From Vogesella mureinivorans (GTDB lineage Bacteria; Pseudomonadota; Gammaproteobacteria; Burkholderiales; Chromobacteriaceae), in assembly GCF_007644035.1 (NCBI RefSeq), contig NZ_VMTV02000021.1, forward strand, positions 1-64,000: a stretch of DNA of 64,000 bases, in the 5' to 3' direction. Positions 53,364 through 62,617 of the stretch are shown piece after piece; positions within the stretch are counted from its first letter, which is position 1, and each line of letters opens with the position of its first letter. A program made the translations under genes and the position numbers. Below the pieces are notes generated by a model. The model saw only the letters and a program-made list of their open reading frames with translations, ran no database searches and was not told the origin of the DNA.

Positions 53364-53669
53364 TTAGTCGGCCAGGGCGTCGCTGGGGTCTACCACCACC
53401 TTGCTGCCCTGACGGGAGCGCAGCTCTTTCTTGAGCTGCGACAGCTCGCGGCGTACGCGCAGGGAATAGGCAAACGTGGCCACCAGGCCAATCAAGGCGC
53501 CTGCCACAAAGAAAATCAGCAAGAGCAGGATGAGCGGGGCTTGCCAGCTCTGGCCAAAGAACAGCTTGAATTCCACTACGGCACTGTTTTGCACCGTCAC
53601 GGCAATCAGCAATACCAGCACGAGCAGCTCAAACAAGCGGAAGAGATAACGCATCGGGGGCTTTCGCAT
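53364..53669 (-). CDS. lapA: Lipopolysaccharide assembly protein LapA-like (DUF1049)
   Basis: A 101-residue protein with two membrane segments (about 10-25 and 44-68) and a basic cytosolic tail (RVRRELSQLKKELRSRQ). This is the DUF1049/LapA layout, and it precedes lapB as usual. Starts at 53669 or 53654 (MRYLFRL) are possible; neither has a strong ribosome site. It is separated from ihfB by a terminator, so the lap-pyrF-hld operon probably has its own promoter in 53670-53726. Confidence 0.87.
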   Translation of the reverse strand: MRKPPMRYLFRLFELLVLVLLIAVTVQNSAVVEFKLFFGQSWQAPLILLLLIFFVAGALIGLVATFAYSLRVRRELSQLKKELRSRQGSKVVVDPSDALAD

Positions 53670-53726
53670 CGTCGCAATGGTGCAAGTTTAAACGAAAGCG
53701 ACACCCCTCCCAAGTAAAGCGCAGAT

Positions 53727-53759
53727 AAAAAAAGCGCCGCAGACAAGCTGCGGCGCTTT
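53727..53759 (-). terminator. Terminator of the rpsA-ihfB unit
   Basis: AAAGCGCCGCAG (53731-53742) pairs with CTGCGGCGCTTT (53748-53759), and the minus strand continues TTTT. It lies 20 bases past the ihfB stop. Confidence 0.9.
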
Positions 53760-53778
53760 GGGACAGGCAAAAAACTGC

Positions 53779-54072
53779 TTAGTCGTTCGAACCGGTCAGA
53801 TCAACCCGCTCTCTCAGTTCTTTACCTGCCTTGAAGTGAGGCACGTATTTCTCAGGAACGACAACGCTGGAGCCAGACTTGGGATTGCGGCCCATCCGCG
53901 GCGGACGGTAGTTCAGATCGAAGCTACCAAAACCGCGGATTTCGATCCGCTGCCCTTTTGCCAAGCTGCTGGCCATTGCATCCAGAATGGTTTTAACAGC
54001 CAGCTCAGCATCTTTGGCGACCAACTGAGGATAACGCTCGGCAAGCCTCGCTATAAGCTCAGATTTGGTCAT
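53779..54072 (-). CDS. ihfB: Integration host factor subunit beta
   Basis: A 97-residue DNA-bending protein. [17 protein letters not shown] at the N terminus and [22 protein letters not shown], which holds the minor-groove-inserting Pro arm, are typical IhfB. I chose ATG 54072 (MTKSEL); ATG 54078 and a GTG at 54081 are open just upstream, next to the rpsA stop at 54082. It is cotranscribed with rpsA, the standard order in proteobacteria. Confidence 0.95.
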   Translation of the reverse strand: MTKSELIARLAERYPQLVAKDAELAVKTILDAMASSLAKGQRIEIRGFGSFDLNYRPPRMGRNPKSGSSVVVPEKYVPHFKAGKELRERVDLTGSND

Positions 54073-54081
54073 GTCCATCAC

Positions 54082-55779
54082 TTATTCGTTGCCGCCGGAC
54101 AGTTTAGCCTTCAGCAGCGCGCCCAGGCTGGTGGTACCAGCGGAAACGTTGGAGTCGCCAGCGCCGATAGCAGACATGGCTGCTTTCTCTTCCTGTGCGT
54201 CCTTGGCTTTGATAGACAGGCTGATAGCGCGGGACTTGCGATCAACAGCAATGATCACAGCCTCAACTTCGTCGCCTTCTTTCAGAACCGAGCGAGCGTC
54301 TTCAACGCGGTCGCGGGACAGTTCGGAAGCACGCAGGTAGCCTTCAACATCCAGGTCCAGAGTCACGGCGGCGCCTTTGGCGTCAACGGTCTTCACGGTA
54401 CCTTTAACCAGCGCGCCTTTGTCGTTCATGGCTACGTAGTTGTTGAACGGATCGCCTTCCAGCTGTTTGATGCCCAGGGAGATACGCTCTTTTTCCACGT
54501 CGATGGACAGAACGATGGCTTCAACCTCGTCACCCTTCTTGAACTTGCGCACAGCGTCTTCGCCGGTTTCGTTCCAGGACAGGTCGGACAGGTGTACCAG
54601 GCCGTCGATACCGCCAGGCAGGCCAACGAACACGCCGAAATCGGTGATCGACTTGATCGCGCCTTTCAGCTTGTCGCCTTTCTTGAAGTTGTCAGCGAAC
54701 TCGTTCCATGGGTTAGCCTGGCACTGTTTCATGCCCAGGCTGATACGACGACGGTCTTCGTCGATTTCCAGGATCATCACTTCTACTTCGTCGCCAACCT
54801 GAACAACCTTGGACGGGTGTACGTTCTTGTTGGTCCAGTCCATTTCGGACACGTGTACCAGGCCTTCGATGCCTTGTTCGATTTCCACGAACGCGCCGTA
54901 GTCGGTCAGGTTGGTTACCTTGCCGAACAGACGGGTGCCGGACGGGTAACGACGGGACAGGCCCACCCACGGATCTTCGCCCAGTTGCTTCAGGCCCAGG
55001 GATACGCGGTTTTTCTCCTGATCGAACTTCAGGACTTTGGCTTCTACTTCGTCGCCAACTGCCAGAACTTCGGACGGGTGCTTAACACGGCGCCAAGCCA
55101 GGTCGGTAATGTGCAGCAGACCATCGATACCGCCCAGGTCAACGAACGCACCGTAGTCGGTGATGTTCTTGACGATACCTTTGATGATGGCACCTTCACG
55201 CAGGGTTTCCAGCAGCGCTTTGCGCTCTTCGCCCAGGGTTTCTTCCAGAACAGCGCGGCGGGAAACAACAACGTTGTTACGCTTGCGGTCCAGCTTGATA
55301 ACCTTGAACTCAACTTCTTTGCCTTCGTACGGGGTGGTGTCTTTCACCGGACGTACGTCAACCAGGGAACCCGGCAGGAAGGCGCGGATGCCGTTAACCA
55401 TAACGGTCAGGCCACCTTTGACTTTGCCGCTGATAACGCCGGACAGGATCTTGCCAGCTTCCAGAGCCTCTTCCAGGTCAACCCATGCAGCCAGACGTTT
55501 GGCTTTTTCACGGGAGAGCTTGGTTTCGCCAAAGCCGTTTTCCAGGGAGTCGATCGCAACAGTAACGAAATCGCCGATAGCAACTTCAACTTGGCCGTTG
55601 TCGTTCTTGAACTCTTCAACCGGGATCAGGGATTCGGACTTCAGACCGGCGTTAACAGTCACGAAGTTGGAATCGATGCCAACGACTTCAGCGGTGATTA
55701 CTTCACCAGCACGCATTTCTTGCAGAGCCAGGCTCTCTTCGAACAGGGCGGCGAAGCTATCCATAACGAGGGTAGTCAT
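54082..55779 (-). CDS. rpsA: 30S ribosomal protein S1
   Basis: A 565-residue protein with six S1/OB-type RNA-binding repeats; repeated phrases such as [42 protein letters not shown] and [20 protein letters not shown] mark domains 3-5. It brings mRNA to the 30S subunit. Starts at 55779 ([13 protein letters not shown]) or 55764 are possible; GAGAG precedes the former. It is followed by ihfB with no gap. No DUS-like word occurs in its 1.7 kb. Confidence 0.97.
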   Translation of the reverse strand: MTTLVMDSFAALFEESLALQEMRAGEVITAEVVGIDSNFVTVNAGLKSESLIPVEEFKNDNGQVEVAIGDFVTVAIDSLENGFGETKLSREKAKRLAAWVDLEEALEAGKILSGVISGKVKGGLTVMVNGIRAFLPGSLVDVRPVKDTTPYEGKEVEFKVIKLDRKRNNVVVSRRAVLEETLGEERKALLETLREGAIIKGIVKNITDYGAFVDLGGIDGLLHITDLAWRRVKHPSEVLAVGDEVEAKVLKFDQEKNRVSLGLKQLGEDPWVGLSRRYPSGTRLFGKVTNLTDYGAFVEIEQGIEGLVHVSEMDWTNKNVHPSKVVQVGDEVEVMILEIDEDRRRISLGMKQCQANPWNEFADNFKKGDKLKGAIKSITDFGVFVGLPGGIDGLVHLSDLSWNETGEDAVRKFKKGDEVEAIVLSIDVEKERISLGIKQLEGDPFNNYVAMNDKGALVKGTVKTVDAKGAAVTLDLDVEGYLRASELSRDRVEDARSVLKEGDEVEAVIIAVDRKSRAISLSIKAKDAQEEKAAMSAIGAGDSNVSAGTTSLGALLKAKLSGGNE

Positions 55780-55873
55780 CAGATGTAACTCTCAGGCATG
55801 CCTTGCGTCACGCGGGGTTAGGTTTTTCATACGCCGTCAGCGCAAGGTATGACAGACGGCGGCTTACAAAAAA

Positions 55874-56548
55874 TTAATGGCCGGTGCCACGGGCCTTGTC
55901 GAACCACGACAGTACCTGCGCCACCGCTTGTTCGATGGTCAGGTCCGAGGTGTCCAGCAAGTGGGCATCCGGCTCTTGTCTTAGCGGGGCAACCGCCCGT
56001 GCCGCGTCGCGCGCGTCACGATCGGAAATATCCAGCTGAATCTGAACGAGGTTAGCAGATTCCCCTTTTGCGATCAACTGCTTATAGCGACGTTCGGCGC
56101 GCACCTGGGCCGATGCGGTCAGAAAAACCTTCAATTCCGCCCGAGGAAACACCACCGAGCCCATATCGCGGCCGTCGGCTACCAAGCCTGGCGGCACCAG
56201 AAAATCGCGCTGGCGGGTCAGCAGTGCGGCGCGCACGGCGGGCAGTGCAGCCACTTTCGAGGCGCCCATGCCGATATCTTCGGCACGGATGGCCGCACTG
56301 ACATCGGCCTCGCCCAGCCAGGTCTTGCCGTCGTGAAACGCCGCCGGCAGCTGTGCGGCCAGGCGCGCCACATTCTGCTCGTCTTCCCAGCTTACGCCTT
56401 CGCGCAGTGCGTATAGCGCCGTAAGGCGGTACAGCGCGCCGGAATCCAGATAATGCAGCCCAAGCTGCTGTGCCACCAGGGCAGCCACCGTGCCCTTGCC
56501 GGAAGCGGAAGGGCCGTCGATGGTAATGACAGGTTTGAGCGTAGGCAT
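55874..56548 (-). CDS. cmk: Cytidylate kinase
   Basis: A 224-residue NMP kinase that phosphorylates CMP and dCMP. The P-loop GPSASGKGT is at residues 12-20, and LDSGALYRLTALYA and DGRDMGSVVFP are the substrate-binding parts of Cmk. It lies upstream of rpsA on the same strand, the usual cmk-rpsA-ihfB order, and is divergent from aroA with a 145-base shared promoter region that has a TACAAT-like -10 but no clear -35. Confidence 0.96.
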   Translation of the reverse strand: MPTLKPVITIDGPSASGKGTVAALVAQQLGLHYLDSGALYRLTALYALREGVSWEDEQNVARLAAQLPAAFHDGKTWLGEADVSAAIRAEDIGMGASKVAALPAVRAALLTRQRDFLVPPGLVADGRDMGSVVFPRAELKVFLTASAQVRAERRYKQLIAKGESANLVQIQLDISDRDARDAARAVAPLRQEPDAHLLDTSDLTIEQAVAQVLSWFDKARGTGH

Positions 56549-56693
56549 GGCGAAGACCTTGAATCAAAACCGGCAATTGTAGCGCAAGCAGTACAAAAAG
56601 AGAGCGTTTGCGTGGCGGCGCACAATACGGGTACAGTCGTTGCCGAGATCACCCGGCGGGGCGCAGCCCTGCAGCAAAACAGACAAGAACACC

Positions 56694-57986
56694 ATGGAAC
56701 AACTACATCTACAAGCCATCGGCCCACTGGCCGGCACCATCAAACTCCCCGGTTCCAAGAGCATTTCCAACCGCACCCTGCTGCTGGCCGCACTGGCCGA
56801 GGGCAGCACCCTGGTGCGCGACCTGCTGGACTCCGACGATATCCGCCGCATGCTGGAAGCGCTGGCCACGCTGGGCGTGCGCATCGAGCAGCAAGGCGAC
56901 AGCCGCGACTTTCTGGTGCACGGCACTGGCGGCGCTTTTAGCGTAAAAGACGCCGACCTGTTTCTGGGCAACGCCGGCACTGCTTTCCGCCCGCTGACCG
57001 CAGCCCTGGCGCTGATGCAGGGCCACTACCACCTGCACGGCGTGCCGCGCATGCACGAACGCCCGATTGGCGACCTGGTCGACGCGCTGCGCGTGGCCGG
57101 TGCCGACATCGACTACCTGGGCAACGACGGCTACCCGCCGCTGCAGATCAAACCGGCCAGCCTGAACGCCGGCCAGGTCATCCCCGTAAAAGGCAATGTG
57201 TCCAGCCAGTTCCTGACGGCCCTGCTGATGGCACTGCCGCTCACCGGCGAGGACGTCACCATCGAGGTGGTGGGCGAGCTGATTTCCAAACCGTATATCG
57301 AAATCACCCTGAACCTGATGGCACGCTTTGGCGTACAGGTGCAGCGTGACGGCTGGCAGTGCTTCACCATCGCGCGCGGCCAACGTTACACCAGCCCCGG
57401 CGAAATCCACGTGGAAGGCGACGCCTCCAGCGCGTCCTACTTCCTGGCCGCCGGTGCGCTGGCCGGTGGCCCGGTGCGCGTGGAAGGGGTTGGCCGCAGC
57501 AGTATCCAGGGCGACGTAAAGTTTGCCGACGCGCTGGCGCTGATGGGTGCCGAGATCACCCTGGGCGACAACTGGATCGAAGCCCGCGCCCCGGCCGGCG
57601 GCCTGCAGGCCATCGATGTAGACCTGAACCACATCCCCGACGCGGCCATGACCATCGCCGTGGCCGCGCTAGCCGCCAAGGGCACCACCACCATCCGTAA
57701 TGTGGAAAGCTGGCGCGTGAAAGAAACCGACCGCCTGGCCGCCATGGCCACCGAGCTGCGCAAGGTCGGCGCCAGCGTGGTGGAAACGCAGGACAGCATC
57801 AGCGTCACCCCGCCAGCGCAGCTGATGGCTAACGCCGAAATCGACACTTACGACGACCACCGCATGGCGATGTGCTTCTCGCTGGTGGCGCTGCTGGGCA
57901 CCCCAGTGGTGATTAACGACCCGAACTGCGTGGCCAAGACCTTCCCCGACTACTTCGAGGTACTGGGCAAGCTGGCCGCAGGCTAG
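56694..57986 (+). CDS. aroA: 3-phosphoshikimate 1-carboxyvinyltransferase (EPSP synthase)
   Basis: A 430-residue enzyme of the shikimate pathway that joins PEP to shikimate-3-phosphate. [20 protein letters not shown] near 18-37, [14 protein letters not shown] near 91-104, [16 protein letters not shown] and [15 protein letters not shown] are diagnostic, of the E. coli-like class. ATG 56694 ([14 protein letters not shown]) is chosen over the open upstream frame. DUS-like words at 57376 and 57489; the second is read GGG GTT GGC CGC AGC, so the word is used in more than one frame. Confidence 0.96.
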   Translation: MEQLHLQAIGPLAGTIKLPGSKSISNRTLLLAALAEGSTLVRDLLDSDDIRRMLEALATLGVRIEQQGDSRDFLVHGTGGAFSVKDADLFLGNAGTAFRPLTAALALMQGHYHLHGVPRMHERPIGDLVDALRVAGADIDYLGNDGYPPLQIKPASLNAGQVIPVKGNVSSQFLTALLMALPLTGEDVTIEVVGELISKPYIEITLNLMARFGVQVQRDGWQCFTIARGQRYTSPGEIHVEGDASSASYFLAAGALAGGPVRVEGVGRSSIQGDVKFADALALMGAEITLGDNWIEARAPAGGLQAIDVDLNHIPDAAMTIAVAALAAKGTTTIRNVESWRVKETDRLAAMATELRKVGASVVETQDSISVTPPAQLMANAEIDTYDDHRMAMCFSLVALLGTPVVINDPNCVAKTFPDYFEVLGKLAAG

Positions 57987-58023
57987 GCACGACCTTTGCT
58001 AAGGCCACGGCAGTGGCCTGTCG

Positions 58024-58064
58024 AAAACACCCCCTGTCCGTTTTGACGGCAGGGGGTGTTGCAT
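58024..58064 (+). terminator. aroA terminator
   Basis: AACACCCCCTG (58026-58036) pairs with CAGGGGGTGTT (58050-58060). The following GCATTG is only weakly T-rich, but the stem has 11 pairs. Confidence 0.7.
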
Positions 58065-58248
58065 TGGGCCCTGCCTGTCATCCCGCCCTCGCCTGCCAAG
58101 CTCCCGCCCTGTGGCACGGCCCGTCTTTTGACCGCGGCTCACCAGAAAAAGCAGTATTACCACACCCTTTCCGCCTGTAATCCGCCACGCTCCCACCGCA
58201 AAAAAATCAAGCACAAGCCATTGATTAAATAGATTTTTTGCACTGCAA

Positions 58249-58271
58249 AATCAGCCAGACTGATTTGACAT
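58249..58271 (+). promoter_or_regulatory. Inverted repeat and TTGACA in the acs control region
   Basis: AAATCAG-CCAGA-CTGATTT (58249-58267) is a perfect 7-5-7 inverted repeat, and its end overlaps a consensus TTGACA (58266-58271). I see no good -10 at 16-18 bases, so this may be an activator or repressor site rather than a complete promoter. TATAGA at 58312-58317 is an alternative -10. Confidence 0.4.
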
Positions 58272-58378
58272 ATTCAAAAATGCGATTGGGAAGCAACGCT
58301 ACCCGGCGCGTATAGAGTAGCGTTTGTAACAGTTTGTAAGCTTTTATCGCTACCACACCTCTAGAAGGATCTGCAGCC

Positions 58379-60343
58379 ATGTCCGGAATCGAATCGGTAC
58401 TGAAAGAAACGCGCCGCTTTCCCCCGGCAGCCAGCTTTGTCGAACACGCTACTGTCCCTGGCCGCGAAGCCTACAACGTACTGTGCGACAAGGCGGTTAA
58501 CGACTACGAAGGCTTTTGGGGCGAACTGGCGCGCGAGCTGCTGCATTGGCAAAAACCGTTCAGCCGCGTGCTGGACAGCAGCCAGGCGCCGTTCTTCCGC
58601 TGGTTTGACGATGGCGAGCTGAACGCCTCCTACAACTGCATCGACCGCCACCTGCCGCACAAGGCCAACAAGACGGCCATCATTTTCGAAGCGGATGACG
58701 GCCAGGTAGAACACATCAGTTACCAGCAGCTGCACGACCGCGTGGCACGCTTTGCCAACGGCCTGCTCAGCCTGGGCATAGGCCGTGGCGACCGCGTGGT
58801 GATTTACATGCCGATGGTGCCGGATGCCGTGGTAGCAATGCAGGCATGCGCCCGGATAGGAGCCATACACTCGGTGGTATTTGGTGGCTTCTCGGCCGGC
58901 GCCGTGCGCGATCGCGTGCAGGATGCCGGCGCCAAAGCCGTGATTACGGCCAACGAAGGCTTGCGCGGCGGTAAAAGCGTGCCATTGAAAGCCACGGTAG
59001 ATGACGCACTGGCCGACGCTGCCTGCCCTACCGTGCAGCACGTGATTGTGCTGCAGCGCACCCCTGCCCAGCCTGCCTGGCAGCCTGGCCGCGACCTGTG
59101 GTGGCACGAGCTTACCCAGGGCCAGGCTGATCATTGCCCGCCGGTTGCCATGAATGCAGAAGACCCGCTGTTCATCCTGTACACCTCGGGCTCTACCGGC
59201 AAGCCCAAAGGCATCCAGCACAGTACCGCCGGCTACCTGCTGGGTGCCCTTAACAGCTATCGCTGGATTTTCGATGCCAAAGAGAATGACGTGTTCTGGT
59301 GCACCGCCGACGTAGGCTGGATTACCGGCCACAGCTACGTGGCTTACGGGCCGCTGGCGTTTGGCGCCACCCAGATCATCTTCGAAGGGGTGCCTACCTA
59401 CCCGGATGCCGGCCGCTTCTGGCAGATGATAGAACGCCACAAGGTCAGCATCTTCTATACCGCCCCCACCGCCATCCGTTCGCTGATCAAGCTGGGCGCC
59501 AAGCTACCGCAGCAATACGACCTGTCCAGCCTGCGGCTACTGGGCTCGGTGGGCGAGCCGATCAACCCCGAAGCCTGGATGTGGTACTACGAAGTGGTAG
59601 GCGGCAGCCGCTGCCCTATCGTGGATACCTGGTGGCAGACCGAAACCGGCAGCCACATGATTGCGCCGATGCCAGGCAGTCTGGACATCAAGCCAGGCTC
59701 CTGCACGCTGCCTTTGCCCGGCATTCTGGCGGACATCGTTGATGAGGCCGGTGCCCCGGTAGAGCCGGGCAAGGGCGGCTTCCTGGTGATCAAAAAGCCC
59801 TTCCCTTCCCTGGTACGCACCATCTGGAACGACCCGGACCGCTTCAAGAAAACCTACTTCCCCGACGAATTCAACGGCGAATACTACCTGGCAGGTGATT
59901 CGGCCAACCGCGACGAAGACGGCTACTTCTGGATTCTGGGCCGTGTGGACGACGTGCTGAACGTGTCCGGCCACCGCCTGGGCACCATGGAAATCGAGTC
60001 ATCCCTGGTGGCCAACCCGCTAGTGGCCGAAGCGGCCGTGGTGGGCAAGCCGCACGACATCAAGGGCGAGGCGGTGGTGGCTTTTGTCGTGCTGAAAGAT
60101 GCCCGGCCAGAGGGCGAGGAGGCACGGCGCATTGCCGCCGAGCTGAAAAACTGGGTGGCCCACGAAATCGGCAAGATTGCGCAGCCGGATGAAATCCGCT
60201 TTGGCGACAACCTGCCCAAAACACGCTCCGGCAAGATCATGCGCCGCCTGCTGCGCGCCATTGCCAAGGGCGAGGCCATTACCCAGGACGTTTCTACCCT
60301 GGAAAACCCGCAGATTCTGGATCAACTGCAGCAAACGCAGTGA
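58379..60343 (+). CDS. Acetyl-CoA synthetase / acyl-CoA synthetase (AMP-forming)
   Basis: A 654-residue ANL-family ligase resembling Acs, with close similarity also to propionyl-CoA synthetases (PrpE). The phosphate loop [11 protein letters not shown] is near 267, and WWQTETGS binds the adenylate. The C-terminal [11 protein letters not shown] holds the lysine (near 619) that is acetylated to regulate such enzymes. [12 protein letters not shown]-like sequence (here [12 protein letters not shown]) is typical of both Acs and PrpE. AGAAGGA precedes the ATG by 10 bases. The DUF4212/SSS symporter pair just downstream favours acetate or another short-chain acid. No DUS-like word inside. Confidence 0.88.
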   Translation: MSGIESVLKETRRFPPAASFVEHATVPGREAYNVLCDKAVNDYEGFWGELARELLHWQKPFSRVLDSSQAPFFRWFDDGELNASYNCIDRHLPHKANKTAIIFEADDGQVEHISYQQLHDRVARFANGLLSLGIGRGDRVVIYMPMVPDAVVAMQACARIGAIHSVVFGGFSAGAVRDRVQDAGAKAVITANEGLRGGKSVPLKATVDDALADAACPTVQHVIVLQRTPAQPAWQPGRDLWWHELTQGQADHCPPVAMNAEDPLFILYTSGSTGKPKGIQHSTAGYLLGALNSYRWIFDAKENDVFWCTADVGWITGHSYVAYGPLAFGATQIIFEGVPTYPDAGRFWQMIERHKVSIFYTAPTAIRSLIKLGAKLPQQYDLSSLRLLGSVGEPINPEAWMWYYEVVGGSRCPIVDTWWQTETGSHMIAPMPGSLDIKPGSCTLPLPGILADIVDEAGAPVEPGKGGFLVIKKPFPSLVRTIWNDPDRFKKTYFPDEFNGEYYLAGDSANRDEDGYFWILGRVDDVLNVSGHRLGTMEIESSLVANPLVAEAAVVGKPHDIKGEAVVAFVVLKDARPEGEEARRIAAELKNWVAHEIGKIAQPDEIRFGDNLPKTRSGKIMRRLLRAIAKGEAITQDVSTLENPQILDQLQQTQ

Positions 60344-60455
60344 TAGCCGGCCCCGGCCGGGGCTGGCGCAAGGTTGGCCGCAAGGCCTGTGTGTAACAAC
60401 GTGTCAGGAAGCAACGGTATAGCAAGAGCATCAACCATCAGAGGAGAGTAACGAG

Positions 60456-60722
60456 ATGTCTACAGACAATAAGAGCAAGGCGGACGCCTACTGGGCGGAC
60501 ACGCTGAAACTGCTCTGGATCGTGTTGGCGATCTGGGCGGGCGTGTCGTATTTCGCGGGCATTTTCTTCGCAGGTGCACTGAACAGCATCACCATAGGCG
60601 GCTACAAGCTCGGGTTCTGGTTTGCCCAGCAAGGCTCCATTTACATTTTTGTCGGCCTCATCTTCTGGTACGCGGCGCGCATGAACCGCCTGGACCAGGA
60701 GCATGACGTGCACGAAGACTGA
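60456..60722 (+). CDS. DUF4212 small subunit of a sodium/solute symporter
   Basis: An 88-residue protein with two membrane segments (about 18-40 and 55-75), of the DUF4212 family that always accompanies VC_2705-type SSS transporters. AGAGGAGAG precedes the ATG. It is followed after 14 bases by the large symporter subunit. The 112-base gap from acs holds a DUS-like word at 60373 and a GC-rich palindrome (CCCCGGCCGGGG, near 60350). Confidence 0.88.
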   Translation: MSTDNKSKADAYWADTLKLLWIVLAIWAGVSYFAGIFFAGALNSITIGGYKLGFWFAQQGSIYIFVGLIFWYAARMNRLDQEHDVHED

Positions 60723-60736
60723 GAAAGGGGCACAGC

Positions 60737-62521
60737 ATGGACTTGAAGCTTCTTACCTATATCGTGGTCGGCCTGTCGTTTGCGCTGTATATCGGCGTAG
60801 CGATCTGGGCCCGCGCCGGCAGCACCAAGGAGTTCTACGTGGCCGGTGGCGGCGTACACCCCGTGGTGAACGGCATGGCCACCGCCGCCGACTGGATGTC
60901 TGCTGCCTCGTTCATCTCGATGGCGGGCATCATTGCCTTTGCCGGTTACGATGGCTCGGTATACCTGATGGGCTGGACCGGTGGCTACGTGCTGCTGGCC
61001 GTATTGCTGGCACCGTACCTGCGCAAGTTTGGCAAGTTCACCGTGCCGCAGTTCATCGGTGACCGCTACTACTCGCAGTCGGCGCGTATCGTGGCGGTGA
61101 TCTGCCTGATCTTCATCTCGTTCACCTACGTGGCAGGCCAGATGCGCGGTGTCGGCATCGTGTTCTCGCGCTTCCTGGAAGTAGAAATCACCACCGGCCT
61201 GATTACCGGCATGGGTCTGGTGTTCTTCTACGCCGTGCTGGGCGGCATGAAGGGCGTGACCTACACCCAGGTAGCGCAGTATGTGGTGCTGATCTTTGCC
61301 TACACCATTCCGGCCATTTTCATCTCGCTGCAAATCACCGGCAACCCGCTGCCGCAGCTGGGCCTGGGCGGCAGCGTGGCTTCCGGCGAACCGTTCCTGA
61401 ACAAGCTGGACAGCGTGGTCACGCAATTGGGCTTTGGCGCTTACACGCTAGGCAGCAAGTCGATGATCGACATCACCGCCATCACCTTTGCGCTGATGGC
61501 CGGTACAGCTGGCCTGCCGCACGTGATCGTGCGCTTCTTCACCGTACCCAAGGTACGTGATGCACGCTCATCCGCCGGCTGGGCGCTGGTGTTCATCGCC
61601 ATCCTGTACACCACGGCACCGGCGGTGGGCGCCATGGCACGCTACAACGTGCACGCCACCGTCAATACCGCAGTCAGCAGCGGCGGCGACCTGTTTGCAC
61701 CGGAAGCCGCGCTGAAGTACGAAGAGCGCCCGGAATGGATGCAGCGCTGGGAAAAAACCGGCCTGCTGAAGTACGAGGACAAAAACGGTGACGGCCGCAT
61801 CCAGTACTACAACGAGAAGAGCAAGAACGAAGCCTTCCTGGCCCAGGCTGAAGCCGCCGGCTGGAAGGGCAACGAGCTCAACGTTGACCGCGACATCATG
61901 GTGCTGGCCAACCCCGAAGTAGCCAAACTGCCGAACTGGGTAATTGCCCTGGTGGCCGCCGGTGGCATTGCCGCCGCGCTGTCTACCGCAGCCGGCCTGC
62001 TGCTGGTGATTTCGGCGGCGGTATCGCACGACTTGCTCAAGAGCGTATTCGTGCCGGACCTGTCGGAAAAAGGCGAGCTGATGGCCGGCCGTGTGGCCTC
62101 GGCAGTGGCCGTGCTGATTGCGGGCTACCTGGGCTATAACCCGCCAGGCTTTGTGGCGGAAGTGGTGGCGTTTGCCTTCGGCCTGGCGTGCTCGTCGCTA
62201 TTCCCTACCATTCTGCTGGGTATCTTCTCCAAGCGGATGAACAAGGAAGGCGCGATCGCCGGCATGCTCAGCGGCCTCACCTTTACCTTCTGCTACATTC
62301 TGTACTTCAAGGGTATTTTCATTACCCCGATGGCAGAAAACGTGCCGGCCAACTGGCTGTTCGGCATCTCGCCAGAAGGCATCGGCTCGGTTGGCGCCAT
62401 CGTCAACATCGTGGTGGCCTTTGTGGTATCCCGCTTTACCGCCCCGCCACCGGCGCATATCCAGCACCTGGTGGAAGACATCCGCACCCCGCGTGGAGCA
62501 GGCCAGGCACAAGCGCACTAA
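60737..62521 (+). CDS. Sodium:solute symporter, VC_2705 subfamily (ActP-like)
   Basis: A 594-residue SSS-family transporter with about 13 membrane segments. FYVAGGGVHPVVNGMATAAD near the N terminus and VAGQMRGVGIVFSRFLEVE are typical. It is longer than classic ActP because of a soluble insert at about 320-395 containing the EF-hand-like loop DKNGDGRIQYYN near 346-357, which could bind Ca2+. With the DUF4212 partner and the upstream acyl-CoA synthetase, acetate or a similar monocarboxylate is the likely substrate. AGAAAGGGGCACAGC precedes the ATG. Confidence 0.88.
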   Translation: MDLKLLTYIVVGLSFALYIGVAIWARAGSTKEFYVAGGGVHPVVNGMATAADWMSAASFISMAGIIAFAGYDGSVYLMGWTGGYVLLAVLLAPYLRKFGKFTVPQFIGDRYYSQSARIVAVICLIFISFTYVAGQMRGVGIVFSRFLEVEITTGLITGMGLVFFYAVLGGMKGVTYTQVAQYVVLIFAYTIPAIFISLQITGNPLPQLGLGGSVASGEPFLNKLDSVVTQLGFGAYTLGSKSMIDITAITFALMAGTAGLPHVIVRFFTVPKVRDARSSAGWALVFIAILYTTAPAVGAMARYNVHATVNTAVSSGGDLFAPEAALKYEERPEWMQRWEKTGLLKYEDKNGDGRIQYYNEKSKNEAFLAQAEAAGWKGNELNVDRDIMVLANPEVAKLPNWVIALVAAGGIAAALSTAAGLLLVISAAVSHDLLKSVFVPDLSEKGELMAGRVASAVAVLIAGYLGYNPPGFVAEVVAFAFGLACSSLFPTILLGIFSKRMNKEGAIAGMLSGLTFTFCYILYFKGIFITPMAENVPANWLFGISPEGIGSVGAIVNIVVAFVVSRFTAPPPAHIQHLVEDIRTPRGAGQAQAH

Positions 62522-62528
62522 ACCCGAC

Positions 62529-62551
62529 GCCACCCTGCACTTCAGGGTGGC
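62529..62551 (+). terminator. Hairpin after the symporter gene
   Basis: GCCACCCTG-CACTT-CAGGGTGGC, 8 bases past the symporter stop, without a T run. With the following stem it may form a double terminator or protect the mRNA end. Confidence 0.5.
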
Positions 62552-62568
62552 AGAAGGCGCAAGTCAAG

Positions 62569-62591
62569 CCCGCTGCCTGCAGCGGGTTTTG
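62569..62591 (+). terminator. Terminator after the symporter gene
   Basis: CCCGCTGC-CT-GCAGCGGG is followed by TTTTGCT. The formal loop of two bases would open slightly. It lies 48 bases past the symporter stop and 27 bases before the cNMP-CBS gene start. Confidence 0.7.
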
Positions 62592-62617
62592 CTGGCTCCT
62601 TCGCACATGTACACCCC

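Larger units (their letters stand above)
57987..58378. other. Intergenic region between aroA and acs
   Basis: A 392-base gap. It holds the aroA terminator (58024-58064), then about 120 bases without clear features, and an AT-rich acs control region from about 58200 with an inverted repeat and a consensus -35 hexamer. No gene seen. Confidence 0.5.

Noticed and set aside
53758-55788. Open frame of 676 codons on the plus strand opposite rpsA
   Set aside because: It is the mirror frame of the highly conserved S1 gene, with no ribosome site and a composition expected from antisense of a GC-rich gene.
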